A model generated the notes under the pieces. That model was not told where the DNA came from. It did not search any database and worked only from the letters and a program-made list of their open reading frames with translations. Both the position numbers and the translations under genes were made by a program. This document shows, piece by piece, positions 12,101 to 24,100 of a stretch of DNA of 64,000 nucleotides. Positions within the stretch are counted from its first letter, which is position 1. Each line of letters starts with the position of its first letter. This stretch comes from Siphonodentalium dalli (Eukaryota > Mollusca > Scaphopoda > Gadilida > Siphonodentaliidae), in contig CP136066.1 of the NCBI GenBank assembly GCA_032622095.1, positions 107,343,319-107,407,318 on the forward strand, in the 5' to 3' direction.

Positions 12101-15100
12101 TACAGGTTTGGGCGCCCAAACTCTGGTGGCCTAAATGTCCCCAAATTGCAAGTGGATAGTTTTATTAAAGCTGAATTTTCTATATTTTGAAGGAAATCTT
12201 CTATTATAATTCAACAACATGCAATCAAATCATCAATATACAGTTGATATAGAGCCTTTATTTGCTTAATCAAGTGTCCAGTGAGAAATATTTTAACCCT
12301 TTAATGACTGGGGCTTCTTGAAATTTTGCAAAAATCCTGTGCCAATGCATTCTCTTATATAAATGAGAGTCTCCCATCTAAGGAGCCTTGCATATATAAG
12401 ATAATACATTGGCCTTTATCTTGACCTTGTAAGCCAGTGCATTTTCTTATGCGGGATCTTTAATGCTGCACATAAGGGAGGGGGGTGACCCCCTCCCATA
12501 CCTACCCCCATCTCGGGCCTACGGCCCTTGGGATATGCCTTCGGCATATCATGGTCCCAAAACAGGTGTCCCCAAAAAATCCCTGGATCCATCCCTGCCC
12601 TCACCCACCACTCCATATAGTTTAATAAAGGAGGTCTAATAATAACTCCTGATATCCCCTCCCCAATAACACAAGAGGTACAAAATAACCAAATTATATA
12701 TGGCCTGGAGGTTTAATAATGATAACTCCATATAACCTATTCTATGAAAAAAGTACTAAATTGGTCCAAATCCGTTCAGTGTATATATATAACGTGCGTT
12801 AGCCAGGCCCAGGGTAGAGATTCAGGGCAAAATCGAGCCTGGTGCATGCTTTCCGCGTCTATAAACTTGGGGGGGAAAAACCCAGAGCTGAAATTAGTAT
12901 GCAGCCAACACGTGACTTGATGACGTTTTATCACGTGACTTGTTGTACAACAAATATTCGCCGTGTGCGGCTAGTCACAACATTGTTGTATAACATTTGT
13001 TGTGTCATTTTGTTGTAGCGTGTGCGGACGCTTACAACAATGTTGTATGACCCATACAACAATGTTGTACAACAATGTTCCGACATGTGCGCCCGGCTTT
13101 ACACTCAGGAGTAAAGATATCTAGGTCCCTGAAACTTCAACTCAATTCCACTTCCACACTGGAAGGCTCACATTCCGCATCGCTGGACACTTCGTTCAAT
13201 AAATGTCCCATGATAATGATTATATTTTGAACTAAAACGCAAGTTTGCACGGGCTGTTTTAGTCCAACAAATTAGACTTTCGGATTAAGAGGAATTTTAA
13301 TATTTGGACGTTTATGGACGTCTTAATCCTTCAGGGTTAAGATAATCGTAAATGTCCAAATATTAAAATATATCTTAACACGAATAGTCTAATTTGTTGG
13401 ACTAGGGTTGTTTAGTCTTAGAACATAATGTTCTTTTTATTACCGACAAACAAAGTGTCACAAGTTTCTGAGAAACTTTCTCTTATTCGAGAGCGGCTAT
13501 GTTGTCTCCGATTTCAGACGCATTGTCTATTTTGGGAACCTTTTCTGCGGTCGCAGACGACCTTGACAGCCGCGATCATTCGGCTCATTTCGGCCGATTC
13601 CGTAACGTAAACGACTCGATTATGCACACGGAGTAGTTCCGATGAGCCGGTACCGGATGTAGAAAAAGTACGGAGTAATATGTTCCGGACAGCAAAGGAT
13701 TGCCGCTAAGAGGAAACGGGTTGTACCGAGGATTCCGATTTATATTCCGAGGAATCGACGGAAAGTACCGAGGATACCGAGGGTTCCGATTGGGGTTAGC
13801 CGATTTTGACAAACAAAAAAAACAAAAACAATTTTAGGGAAGTGCAATAAAAATATTTCGGTCGGGGGTGTAAAAATGAGTCGGTCGGGAGTGGACAAAC
13901 AAACCTCTTTTTAATGTCGGCCCTGTACATGTATGTGTCATTCTTTGCAAGTGTGGTGTATAAACGTTGTTGTGGTGACACCCTGCATGGTTTCAAATGT
14001 TTTATCAATAGGTTCATTGAACATAATTGCTTTATCAAAGGCAATTGCAGACCAGTACTAATCTAGGTAATACTCCTAAGAGATGCCATTTGACCGAAAC
14101 AGACATATACTCCCACATTTAGCAATTTTAGACACACAGAGATTTACTTGTCAATAAGTTGAGGAATTATGAGTAACATTCCAAATAAAACAACTGCCAA
14201 TGTCCTGATCGGATTCCCAAAATGATTATGAATGTCGATGTCATGTTTATAATATGCACGTGCAGCTATTATTAAAGTCACGCCATTGAGCGGCACGGTG
14301 ATTTCCGTAACATTGCGTCGAAAATAGAAGACATTAGACGGATACCACGAATAAAACATCGTTAGAAAGGTCAACATTATCTTCTTTATTTCATAAATGT
14401 AATAACAATAATCGTATCGGTATGTTTTTGTGATAAACAATAAACCAAAATCAAATGTGACTCAAAACACCACACTTGTCGGCAGTATATTGCGTCATCG
14501 ATTTTTAGGAAATCCCAAGATAGTAATCGTGACGTCATACTGGTGCTGTCTATATTTAGGCCCGGAAATTTTCTTAATGGGGTACATGCTAGGTATTCGT
14601 GAGCTCCAATAAATTAGTATTGATACCGAATATCACACAAAGGATATACAAGTCGCTAACCAATAAAATCATTTGTAAATCTCTGGAAATATTGTATTAT
14701 ACCCGACAATTGCGCTCTGCCAGCTAAAGCGGGCTGTCGGGATGAACGTAAATTACGTCGTGCCCGCTTTAGCGGGCTGCCGGGTTGAAAGAGTTAAGGC
14801 CAAAAACAGAAAACTTATTTTGACTGGAAATTAGCTCCCAGTCATTCAAGTATTACAAAAGAGCAGATAGATAGTAAAAAATCTCCAAAAATCCTGAGTA
14901 GAATAGGAACTTGCCATTGGAGTTCAGACACAGAAGAGGGTGATCTTAAACAACTTTTTAGATATTGTGAGACATTTTCAGTTATTATGTGTAATACCTG
15001 ATTCACTCAGTTAATATGTATAATACCTGAAATTTTCAGTTATTATACATAATAACTGAAATTAGGACTGTTTTATTAGACATATTAACTGATTTTGATA

Positions 15101-18100
15101 ATTGACAATAACAACTTGTGTGAGTTCATCAACATATTTATTAACCATAAGATATTTATTTGAAACATTAAAATCACACACAAATTACATCAATAACATC
15201 GGATGTTCTCCTGTTGGTTTGCAATCAGTGTTTGAGTTTACTAGCCCAAAATACAGGTCAAGTTCGAATTTGGGTTCTGCCCAAAAATTTTCACCTGAGT
15301 TATGACCCGTTGTTGAAATTACCACAGGCGTATTTTGCCACGCCCTAGCAATACTCTTGTGATTATGTAGACGAGGTCCAGATGTTAGCCACTGAAGGAT
15401 GATCAAGAATATTTCATGGTATACAGGTTGTCATGAATGTAGTGAAGTCAGGCACATAATTAAATTGCTAATTTTTAACAACCATTGTTGGTGGCAGTAC
15501 AAAAAATTGTCAGTACATTTATTTTACCTGCGAATTTAACTTGACGTTTTGTTGCCAAATTCATTGTACCTATACAATATTTTTAGTCGAGTTTTTGACT
15601 TATGGTTTGGCGAGGGACGGTTGGCGTTCGGGCGGCGGGCGTTCGGACCTAAAGAATGCCTTATAACTTTGACATTTGTGAACGGATTGCTCCCAATGAC
15701 TATTTACTGCCTGTAGAAAATGGGTCATGTCCGAACTTTTTTACAAGAGTTATCCATCTTAGATGGTTTTTAGTTAAGTTTTTCACCGATAGCGCGATAA
15801 CTCACGCAAATATTAACCAATTTCAACAATATTTGGTATATGAGACTCTTGCAACAATATCTTGGACGAGTTCGAAAACCAGGTTTGTCCAAATTTTTTT
15901 CGCGGAGTATGGGTCTTAGTTTGTCTATTTTTAGCAATTTTATCACCGATAGCGCGATAACTCGATGAAATATTAACCAATTTCAACAATATTTGGTATA
16001 TGAGTCTCCTGCAACAATATCTCGGACGAGTTCGAAAACCAGGTTTGTCAAAAAAAAAATTCGCGGAGTTATGGGTCTTAGTTTGTCTATTTTTAGCAAT
16101 TTTATCACCGATAGCGCGATAAATCAATGAAATATTAACCGATTTCAACAATATTTGGTATATGAGTCTCCTACAACAATATCTCGGACGAGTTCGAAAA
16201 CCAGGTTTGTCCAAATTTTTTTCGCGGAGTTATGGGTCTTAGTTTGTCTATTTTTAGCAATTTTATCACCGATAGCGCGATAACTCGATGAAATGTTAAC
16301 CAATTTCAACAATATTTGGTATATGAGTCTCCTGCAACAATATCTCGGACAAGTTCGAAAACTAGGTTTGTCCAAATTTTTTTCGCGGAGTTATGGGTCT
16401 TAGTTGGTCTATTTTTAGCAATTTTATCACCGATAGCGCGATAACTCGATGAAATAATAACCGATTTCAACAATATTTGGTATATGAGTCTCCTGCAACA
16501 ATATCTCGGGACGAGTTCGAAAACCAGGTTTGTCCAAATTTTTTTCGCGGAGTTATGGGTCTTAGTTTGTCTATTTTTAAGCAATTTTATCACTGTTAGC
16601 GCGATAACTCGATGAAATATTAACCGATTTAAACAATATTTGGAATATGAGTCTATTGCAACAATATCTTTGACGAGTTCGAAAACCTGGTTTGTCCGAA
16701 AAAAAATTCCGGAGTTATGGGTCTTAGTTTGTCTAATTTAATCACAATTTTATCACCGTTCTTGCGATAACTCAATGAAATATTAACGGATTATCAATTG
16801 ATATTTGGTATATAGGTCTATTGCAATAATATACCACCGTCCAACTTTTTTTCCCAGGGGTTGTGCACCTTATTGGCAGAAGTTTGGTTCGACTGCCAAA
16901 AAACTCGACAAAAGCATCTTAGATGCATACCCCTTGTATCTATGATTATATGCAGTGCCCTTAAAATTGTTTTTAAAAAATCAGAATTACGATTCCTTGA
17001 CTTTATCTACTTACATTACAGTAGACATTCAGGACTTGTTGATGGACTGAGATTTCTGCTAACGGCTACAGGTGTACGATTCCCCCAACCCCTAGCGAAA
17101 CCCTGCTATAGCACTAAAAAAAAAAGTTTGTTGGCCTTGGATGTCAAATATTCATTAGTTGAAATTTCACACCAAACCCAGGTTGGAATTGTTCTCATAG
17201 TTTAACCCTTTGAACCAGAGAGACCGGAATACCGGTCCAATCCTTATATTCCTATATCCCGGGAGAATGGAATACCGGTCCAGAAATCGTACGATATTTG
17301 ATAAGAAACTACAGCACAATAAATGCACATATCAACCAGAGTTGTACTTCTACTTTGCACACATGCGTCACATATGTTTACCCACGTGACTGACAGACAA
17401 ACTGATGACAGAGGGTATGTTTCTTCGCGCATGCGCAGAGGCTTATTTTGAGAATACAAAATTCGCTTTTTATCGGGGAAGTATTTAGTTAGAGATTTAG
17501 TGACCAAAGCACAAATTAACTGGAATTGTGTGTCTACTTTGCACAAATGAGTCACATGTTCATACCCCTGACTTTAGCAGCCAATTTGGTGACAGTGGGT
17601 CTGCTTCTTTGCGCATACACAGAGGTGCATTTTGAAAAATGCCTTTTATCGTAGATAAGGATAAGAATTTCATTATAAATATATAGCGTGACCAAACGGA
17701 GCCGCAATATAATCTGCATGTATATTGAACGTGGAATAAAATGTCTTGTTGAAATATCCTGACATATTTCACCACATAGTAGTTCGGTTAGCATGGTAGA
17801 TTGCCGTATAGTTGAGTGTGTGTACATGTACATGTATATACGTCTCATTTAAGAGCATTGTGAGTTACGTCGTTGGAAACACTATGTAACGTCAGGCGCA
17901 TCGGGTGGGGACCATTTAACATTCAGGATGTCGGGGTTCAAAGGGTTAAGCTATTCAATTTCTTTACAGGGCGTGGAAGGGGTGGAAACAGAGGAGGTTT
18001 CCGTGGAAGAGGTCAGGCAAGCGGACAAAGGTCAGTTTTCACATATTTCCCAACTCAAATAAGTAAATAACTTGTTATGAAAATTAATATTAAAGATTCA

Positions 18101-21100
18101 TGGCATTTTGAGACAGTTTCTAGCTTTGCAGTATAGGAATTATTCATTTACATATCATTTGCAGATTATGAATTTATAAATGATTACTTGGAGGTATGAT
18201 TGATTAATCCAGCAAAAATGTTGGCAAGTTGATATCCAAACTCCATGCAGGGTTTACCTCCCTTGATGACTCGGTAGGACCGCTGCTATCAGCTATATTT
18301 TACCCACATTTGGTGGACTTCCGCGATATTAAGATATATACTAAGCGAACTGAGCAACATGCTGCCCTTGTTATGCACACACAACACATTGTGTAATTTC
18401 GTACCTTTAGTTTGGAAAGTCCCACTAAAACCGAAGAACTATATTTGGTTCTCTGATTATTTTATCAACACAAAAGTCTGAACACACGTGTACGACATTG
18501 TCAAGTCAAACACAAGAGTTCTAATTTGCTGTAATTTTGGCGATTAGCTTGCGAAAATCATCAACAAAACTACCGTCTGATTTTCTATTCTGTCATTATG
18601 TTTTAGTGTGGGAATTGTTCTCAAAGCACATAGAAAATTTGACTTTGGAGCAATCGGTTTTTGCCATTTTTTGCTGGAAAACCCCATGCTAAATATAGAA
18701 ATACAGACCAGTAGTCAGAAAGGAATTATGACTGGTGCGCTCTGGTAGAGATTGGTTGATATCCTGGCAAACAGATTGTTGGATATATGAGAAAAACAGT
18801 AGATGATTGATGTTTATAGTTTCTGAAAAAAAATTCTGTTAATTCACTGAACCTGCAATTGTTTTCCATCATATTATTTATTATTTATTAACATTTAAGA
18901 AACGCATTCTACATAATATTCCAATGCGCTTTACAAGTAAATACAATAAAAACACATAAAACTATAAAAATACAAACAATAGGCCTACTACTATTAAATA
19001 CAATTTTGTAAAGATGGATTAAGAAAAAATAAAAACTTAACTATGTTAAGAAAAAAATAATTTAAAATTAAATTTAACGAAAATTACTGTAAAGCTAAAG
19101 AAAATTGAAATTTCAGTAAAAAATGAAAGTTTGATTTATAAACAAAATTAAGATAAAAGAATAAATTATAACTTTAACAACGGTGTGTATTGAAATAACA
19201 ACAGCAATAAGATTTCCAAAAATAACGATCTATAAATTGAAACATTTTTTGAAAAGATGGGTTTTCATTTTTTTCTAAAATTTGGAGGTTGTTTTTGAAC
19301 GTCTAATCTTTAACGGTAGTCCATTCCAAATCTGGATAGATGTCTCTTGAAAGCATTTTTCACCATAACATCCGTCTGGTTTCCTGATGTTGGTTAGGTC
19401 TAGACCACACGCACTTGAACGGGTAACTCTGTCACACGATTTCAGGATAAACATGTCTGTTATGTATGACGGTACTTGTTTTCTGAGGGATTTAAAAACG
19501 ATCACAGCCCATTTAAACTGCATCCTGAATTCGAACGTCATTATGTGATTATGAATTAGAACTCGTGTTATGTGGTCAAACTTCGAAACGTTCCCAATAA
19601 GCCGAGCACAGTTATTCAATAACAGGTTGATTCTTATAATGTTCCCTTTTGTCAAATTTGTAAGAAGTGAGTTGAGACTGTCCACGCGCGCTACCACTAA
19701 GGTAAGAACAGCATATCGGGCAAAATGTATTCTAGATTTTAATGGAGAATGATAGAACAAGCACCTAATATTTAATAAAAACATTTAACCAAATTTGAGA
19801 TGAATATTTGGATTGAATCGAACATTGAGTATTCGCAGGACCATCTGGTGGACTTTCAAACATTGACTATTATTTCTCATTGTATCATACATATTTATAT
19901 ATCAAATGATAAAGGCTAATTAAGCTTACTTAGTCATTAACAATATTCTGTGCTCTATGGAAATGCCCATGCACTTGCAAAGGATTGCATCTAATTCAGT
20001 TTAAGTATGCTATAGGAAAGGCATCAAAATTAACAAAATAATTATTGCTGTTCCATTGAAACTATATGAAATAAACGGATAGGAAATTTAATATCAAACA
20101 AGATAGTGCCTTACATTTTATTTTATACATTAAAATCTTGAGAAGTAAACTGAGTTTTGAAAAAAAATCTTACATGGAGCCATACATCAAGTGTTTTTAC
20201 TGCAAGGAAAAATAGAAATAAAAAGTACTGGACTGTTTGCATATTGTTTCAAGTGGTGGTTTAATAATATGCAGGAATACTTCACATGGTTGATACTTCT
20301 ATATGTATATCAGGCGGTTTGGTGGTCGACGAGGTCGAGGGTTTGGTTCTCGATTTGGCCAAGGAGGCGACAATTCGGACTCGACTGTGTAAGCAAGCTG
20401 CATGGGTGTATAAAAACATGGTTCATAATACTCAGCTCTTCAAATTATTTCTTTTCCTCCATTGATATTATTCATAATAATTTTATCAGCATTCTATTGC
20501 TTTCTTTGCAATAGATATTTTGTCAATTTGTATTTTTGACTAGATTATATTCTAATGTCTGACTGCATTAATACAAAGGACCATTATCAGTTTCCGTTTG
20601 ATACCATTTTTATTTTTCACTTAATAAAATTTAAGACCCATAGCCTAGAACCATTGACACTGTAAGTCTATTCTACTGGCTATGCTATCAGATTAAACTA
20701 AACACTTTAATATGACTCAATATGCATAACAATATATGAACCACGTTTTTTCAATTGTGTGTACTAGTCTTAATTTTGTAGATTGCTTTCATAGTTAGGT
20801 TTCTGGTGTATCACTATATCCCCTGGCTTGAATTTCTGACTCGCACCATCCTTGTTTGTTGCTTAAACCATTACCCAATAGCACCTGTAGTTAAACCATG
20901 TCATATAGCCAACGTAATCAGGTATGAAGGTAATTACATTAGCCAACAGGTATTTAAATTATGATATAATTGGGTGTTTCCCACAGGCATGTGCCATGTC
21001 CATCATCAGATATGGAATAATATTGTCAACAACCAAAGTGACATCTATGAATAGTTGTTGGTATATATTAAATAATGGAAACATAAACCTGTCAACGAAC

Positions 21101-24100
21101 TAAATAATAGTAAACATGTGCTGATAAACAACTGTTTATCTTCATTTTATCACACATGCTGGTCAAAAAATGAAATGCAAAATATTACCGGGTCGATTTA
21201 TGGTACCCACAGACTTGTGTCATGATTGAAAAAATTATATATGATTTTTTAAACAAAAAGCTTATTATAATTACAAATAATTAAATCAAAAGTCTTTTTA
21301 TTTGATATGAATGAATCATATACACCATGATTTGACAAATGTCGCACAAAAACTTTCGATAAAAATGCCAATTATTAGCAATGCTTTGTCTATTTTCACG
21401 AGAAAAAAACCACATGTTCAAAGGTCTAGTTTGTTTCTGTGAAATGTTTTCATTGACAGCCAATGAAATCAATGATTAGACCAATTCATTTAGTGTGAAC
21501 TCCATTTACAAATGCCAAGAAGATTCCCCAAGAAAATTTTAGATCTGAGGTACACTGAGAATTTGTGATTTAATTTTCGGCTGATTTACAGCTAGTACCA
21601 GAAATACACAGTCGGTTGTTTTGGGAGTAATTTTACTCCAGCGGCTACATGGTTCTATTCCCATAACCCCTACCAGAAACCATGATGTAACACTATAATG
21701 ACAGTATTGTACAAAATAATATGCAATAATCTCGTAATGCTTTGAATATTGAAAAGCCATTCGCATTGGGTACAGCTAAAAAATTATACATAGTTTGTTA
21801 AACTATTACCAAGGAGAACTTCAACAAAATAGAATGGATTTGTTCTTCTTTTTATAAATAATCTTCCAATGACGAGATTCTGTATGTTGAAACCAGTATT
21901 TGTAAACTATCTACTGTAATAGCAGCCAATGACAATGTTTGTTTTTCGCAACTAATACTCACTCTGTGAGAGCTTTCCGATGAATGGCAACCAGCCATAT
22001 TTCTGACTAAATCCTAAAAAGTTACCCATAATTCTGCTGTGGTTAAGGAGTCGATTATTTAGGGCATTACTGTATCTTTATACTTATAATTAAAACTTAA
22101 TTTGATTAATCTGTATTAAAGATGCTCTATCTCTTCCTGTCACCACTTTTTACAACAATTCTAATTTCTAGGAAACTCGTTTTGAAGGCACCTTAGCACT
22201 GCTGTTCCCAAACAAATACATGAGAAACATCTGGTGTTACAAATATTTCATATGAAATTGTATTAAAAGATAAATTTTCAATCAAAATGTTGTAATGTTC
22301 TGAAAATAGCCATATAAACTCTCCCGATTCATAAAAAAATTTATTTCGAAGTCACATAAGCTCCAGTTGACTGGTTTCATAATTTATGGCTGTATGTTTT
22401 GGATTTCATTGGGCCAGGTTCCAAGAATTATTACATGGCTGCATATGTGGTGAATTTGAATGAGGATAACCATGTGGTGTTTGATGATTATTTATAAATG
22501 TATGTGACAAATATACCAAGGCAAATTCCTGTTAACGAATTTCCGTATGGTATATTCTTTTTATATTTCTTTATATATTTTCAAAACCACCAAATACTAA
22601 ATGGTCATTCCTCCAGTGGTATATTTGTGTTATCTGCATTCTAAAAGAGATACATGTGAGCTGGGAAATATTTGTCTGTGTTCAGTTGTGTTTGTTGTCT
22701 CAAGTTTCCTCAGACAAACCTGCTAGTGATATCGGCAGAGGGAGATGCTAGTTTACATCAGAGAGCCATTCATATAGCATTCTATATCGGGCTTTATGCC
22801 CGGATCAAGTGGCAGGATTTTTCGTTTTGTTTTTTTATTGATTTTACCCAACAAATCAATACATGATGCTATATATATCAGAACGAGTGACATCTTATGG
22901 TCATCATGATGTATTATAAACTGACTTTAATGCTAAATTACACATAGAATATCCTGTGTAATTATTAGCGACATATGTTTGTTTACATTTTTACCAGACA
23001 CAAAGTTTTTCTGATGTACAATCTGGTAAAACTGGAAATCTTCAGCTAAACTGAGTTGCAAATGAACTCGCCCAAAATCAGTAACATGCCCGACGCATGC
23101 ACTATCATAGTATTGTGTTACTGGTTTGTTAAATCGTACGTGGTTACATATAATTTGTTACTTAATGGTACTCATTCCGATTTGATGGTCGGATCATATC
23201 AGATTCCAACAAAAACATTTTTTTTTAAATGCCGCTCCAGTTATCAGAATCGATTAATTGCCATAAAAATAATGCTAACCACAGTCAACTATAGTATAAA
23301 ATTGCCAAAAACATGTTATTTATCAACATTTTGATCAATGAAATTTTGCCAGTTTGTCAAATATCTGACACAAAAAAGCCACTTGATTTTAGAGTTATCC
23401 ATCTTCATCCGCAATTTAGTCAGAGACCGTCTTCTCATCGACCTTTTCTGGGCCACTAAAAAAATTATCGATGATGAAAAATAATAGATTTCAAAAATTG
23501 ATATCTGATCACTCTGAACTTTGATGGATGGGTTCCTCGACTTGAATCAAATAATTTTGACCCCCTAATCCAAGGAGATAGTAATTTTCAAGTGTTAATT
23601 CGGATTATGTATCTTTAAACATTAAGTCTTGCACTGGAAGTCTCGCGATGTTGATGTGATTTCCAAATTACAAATTATCGGGTATTACTTTAATCAAAGT
23701 TTGTTTATGTTTACTTCGCGACATCAATTGAGTTTGTATTCTTTTGAAATTATGTCAAATTGTGATAAAATATATTTCACATTAAATTACCTCTTTCAAT
23801 TGACATCTGTTGCGGTGTTCAGAAAAAATGTTTTCTATGGAATAAACCAGTTTATTGTCACTTTTGTTATATTTCGTTCTATTTATTGGTGGTCTAGCAT
23901 TTCGCTCTACTGATACCACTAGATTGTTTATGTCTGTGGAAATTTGAAATATGATGTTTGTTGATTTTTGTGAGTAAATATTACCTCCCGCATGAGAGCA
24001 TCTCCCAACTGAACCAATGAGTGAACTGTTAAAATATTTTGATACATCTGGATATTTTATTAATAATTCTTGCCATTCTAGTAAGTAGTGGTCACATTTC

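Larger units (their letters stand above)
10523..13098. mobile_element. PIF/Harbinger-like element with TTA target duplication (nested)
   Basis: The left terminus AGCCCACCGCACACGTCG and the right terminus (reverse complement AGCCGGGCGCACATGTCG) are inverted and both run into CAACAWTGTTGTACAAC palindromes. TTA flanks both sides (10520-10522, 13099-13101), the three-base duplication of PIF/Harbinger. Subterminal regions carry many copies of the palindrome caacaatgttg. No transposase is recognised, so the element is probably non-autonomous and enlarged by later insertions. Confidence 0.7.
9450..13925. mobile_element. hAT element, 4.5 kb including nested insertions
   Basis: The left end CACTGGGCCACAATTAAAA and the right end (reverse complement CAGGGCCGACATTAAAAAG) continue into a shared inverted block ending gtttgtccactcccgac, about 40 bp in all. 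Flanks are tacatata (9442-9449) and tacatgta (13926-13933), a 7/8 match typical of an aged hAT duplication. A 2.6-kb Harbinger-like element is inserted at 10523-13098. Confidence 0.8.
9096..17969 (+). other. CHTOP: CHTOP intron 3, 8.9 kb, mostly transposons
   Basis: GT-AG intron. It contains the nested hAT/Harbinger stack at 9450-13925, a hairpin near 14700-14794, a 162-bp satellite array at 15640-16840 and a TTAA element at 17202-17949 that ends 20 bp before exon 4. No coding exon was found between exons 3 and 4. Confidence 0.9.

Noticed and set aside
13585-13812. Arg/Pro/Asn-rich minus ORF ([20 protein letters not shown])
   Set aside because: It comes from short imperfect repeats of ccgaggattccg near the hAT right end; low complexity, no domain.
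9118-14794. One giant TTAA element spanning most of CHTOP intron 3
   Set aside because: Only the outer ~15 bp match (TTAACTCTTTCA); in AT-rich DNA with many TTAA tips this may be two unrelated remnants.
15813-16593. Long minus-strand ORFs with repeated [15 protein letters not shown]-type units
   Set aside because: They are translations of the ~162-bp satellite; the units shift frame between copies and no start or splice context supports a protein.
15640-16840. CRISPR-like array
   Set aside because: Units are contiguous ~162-bp repeats without unique spacers, in eukaryotic intronic DNA.
19570-19752. Plus-strand ORF opposite the LINE fragment
   Set aside because: A shadow of the reverse-transcriptase sequence on the minus strand.
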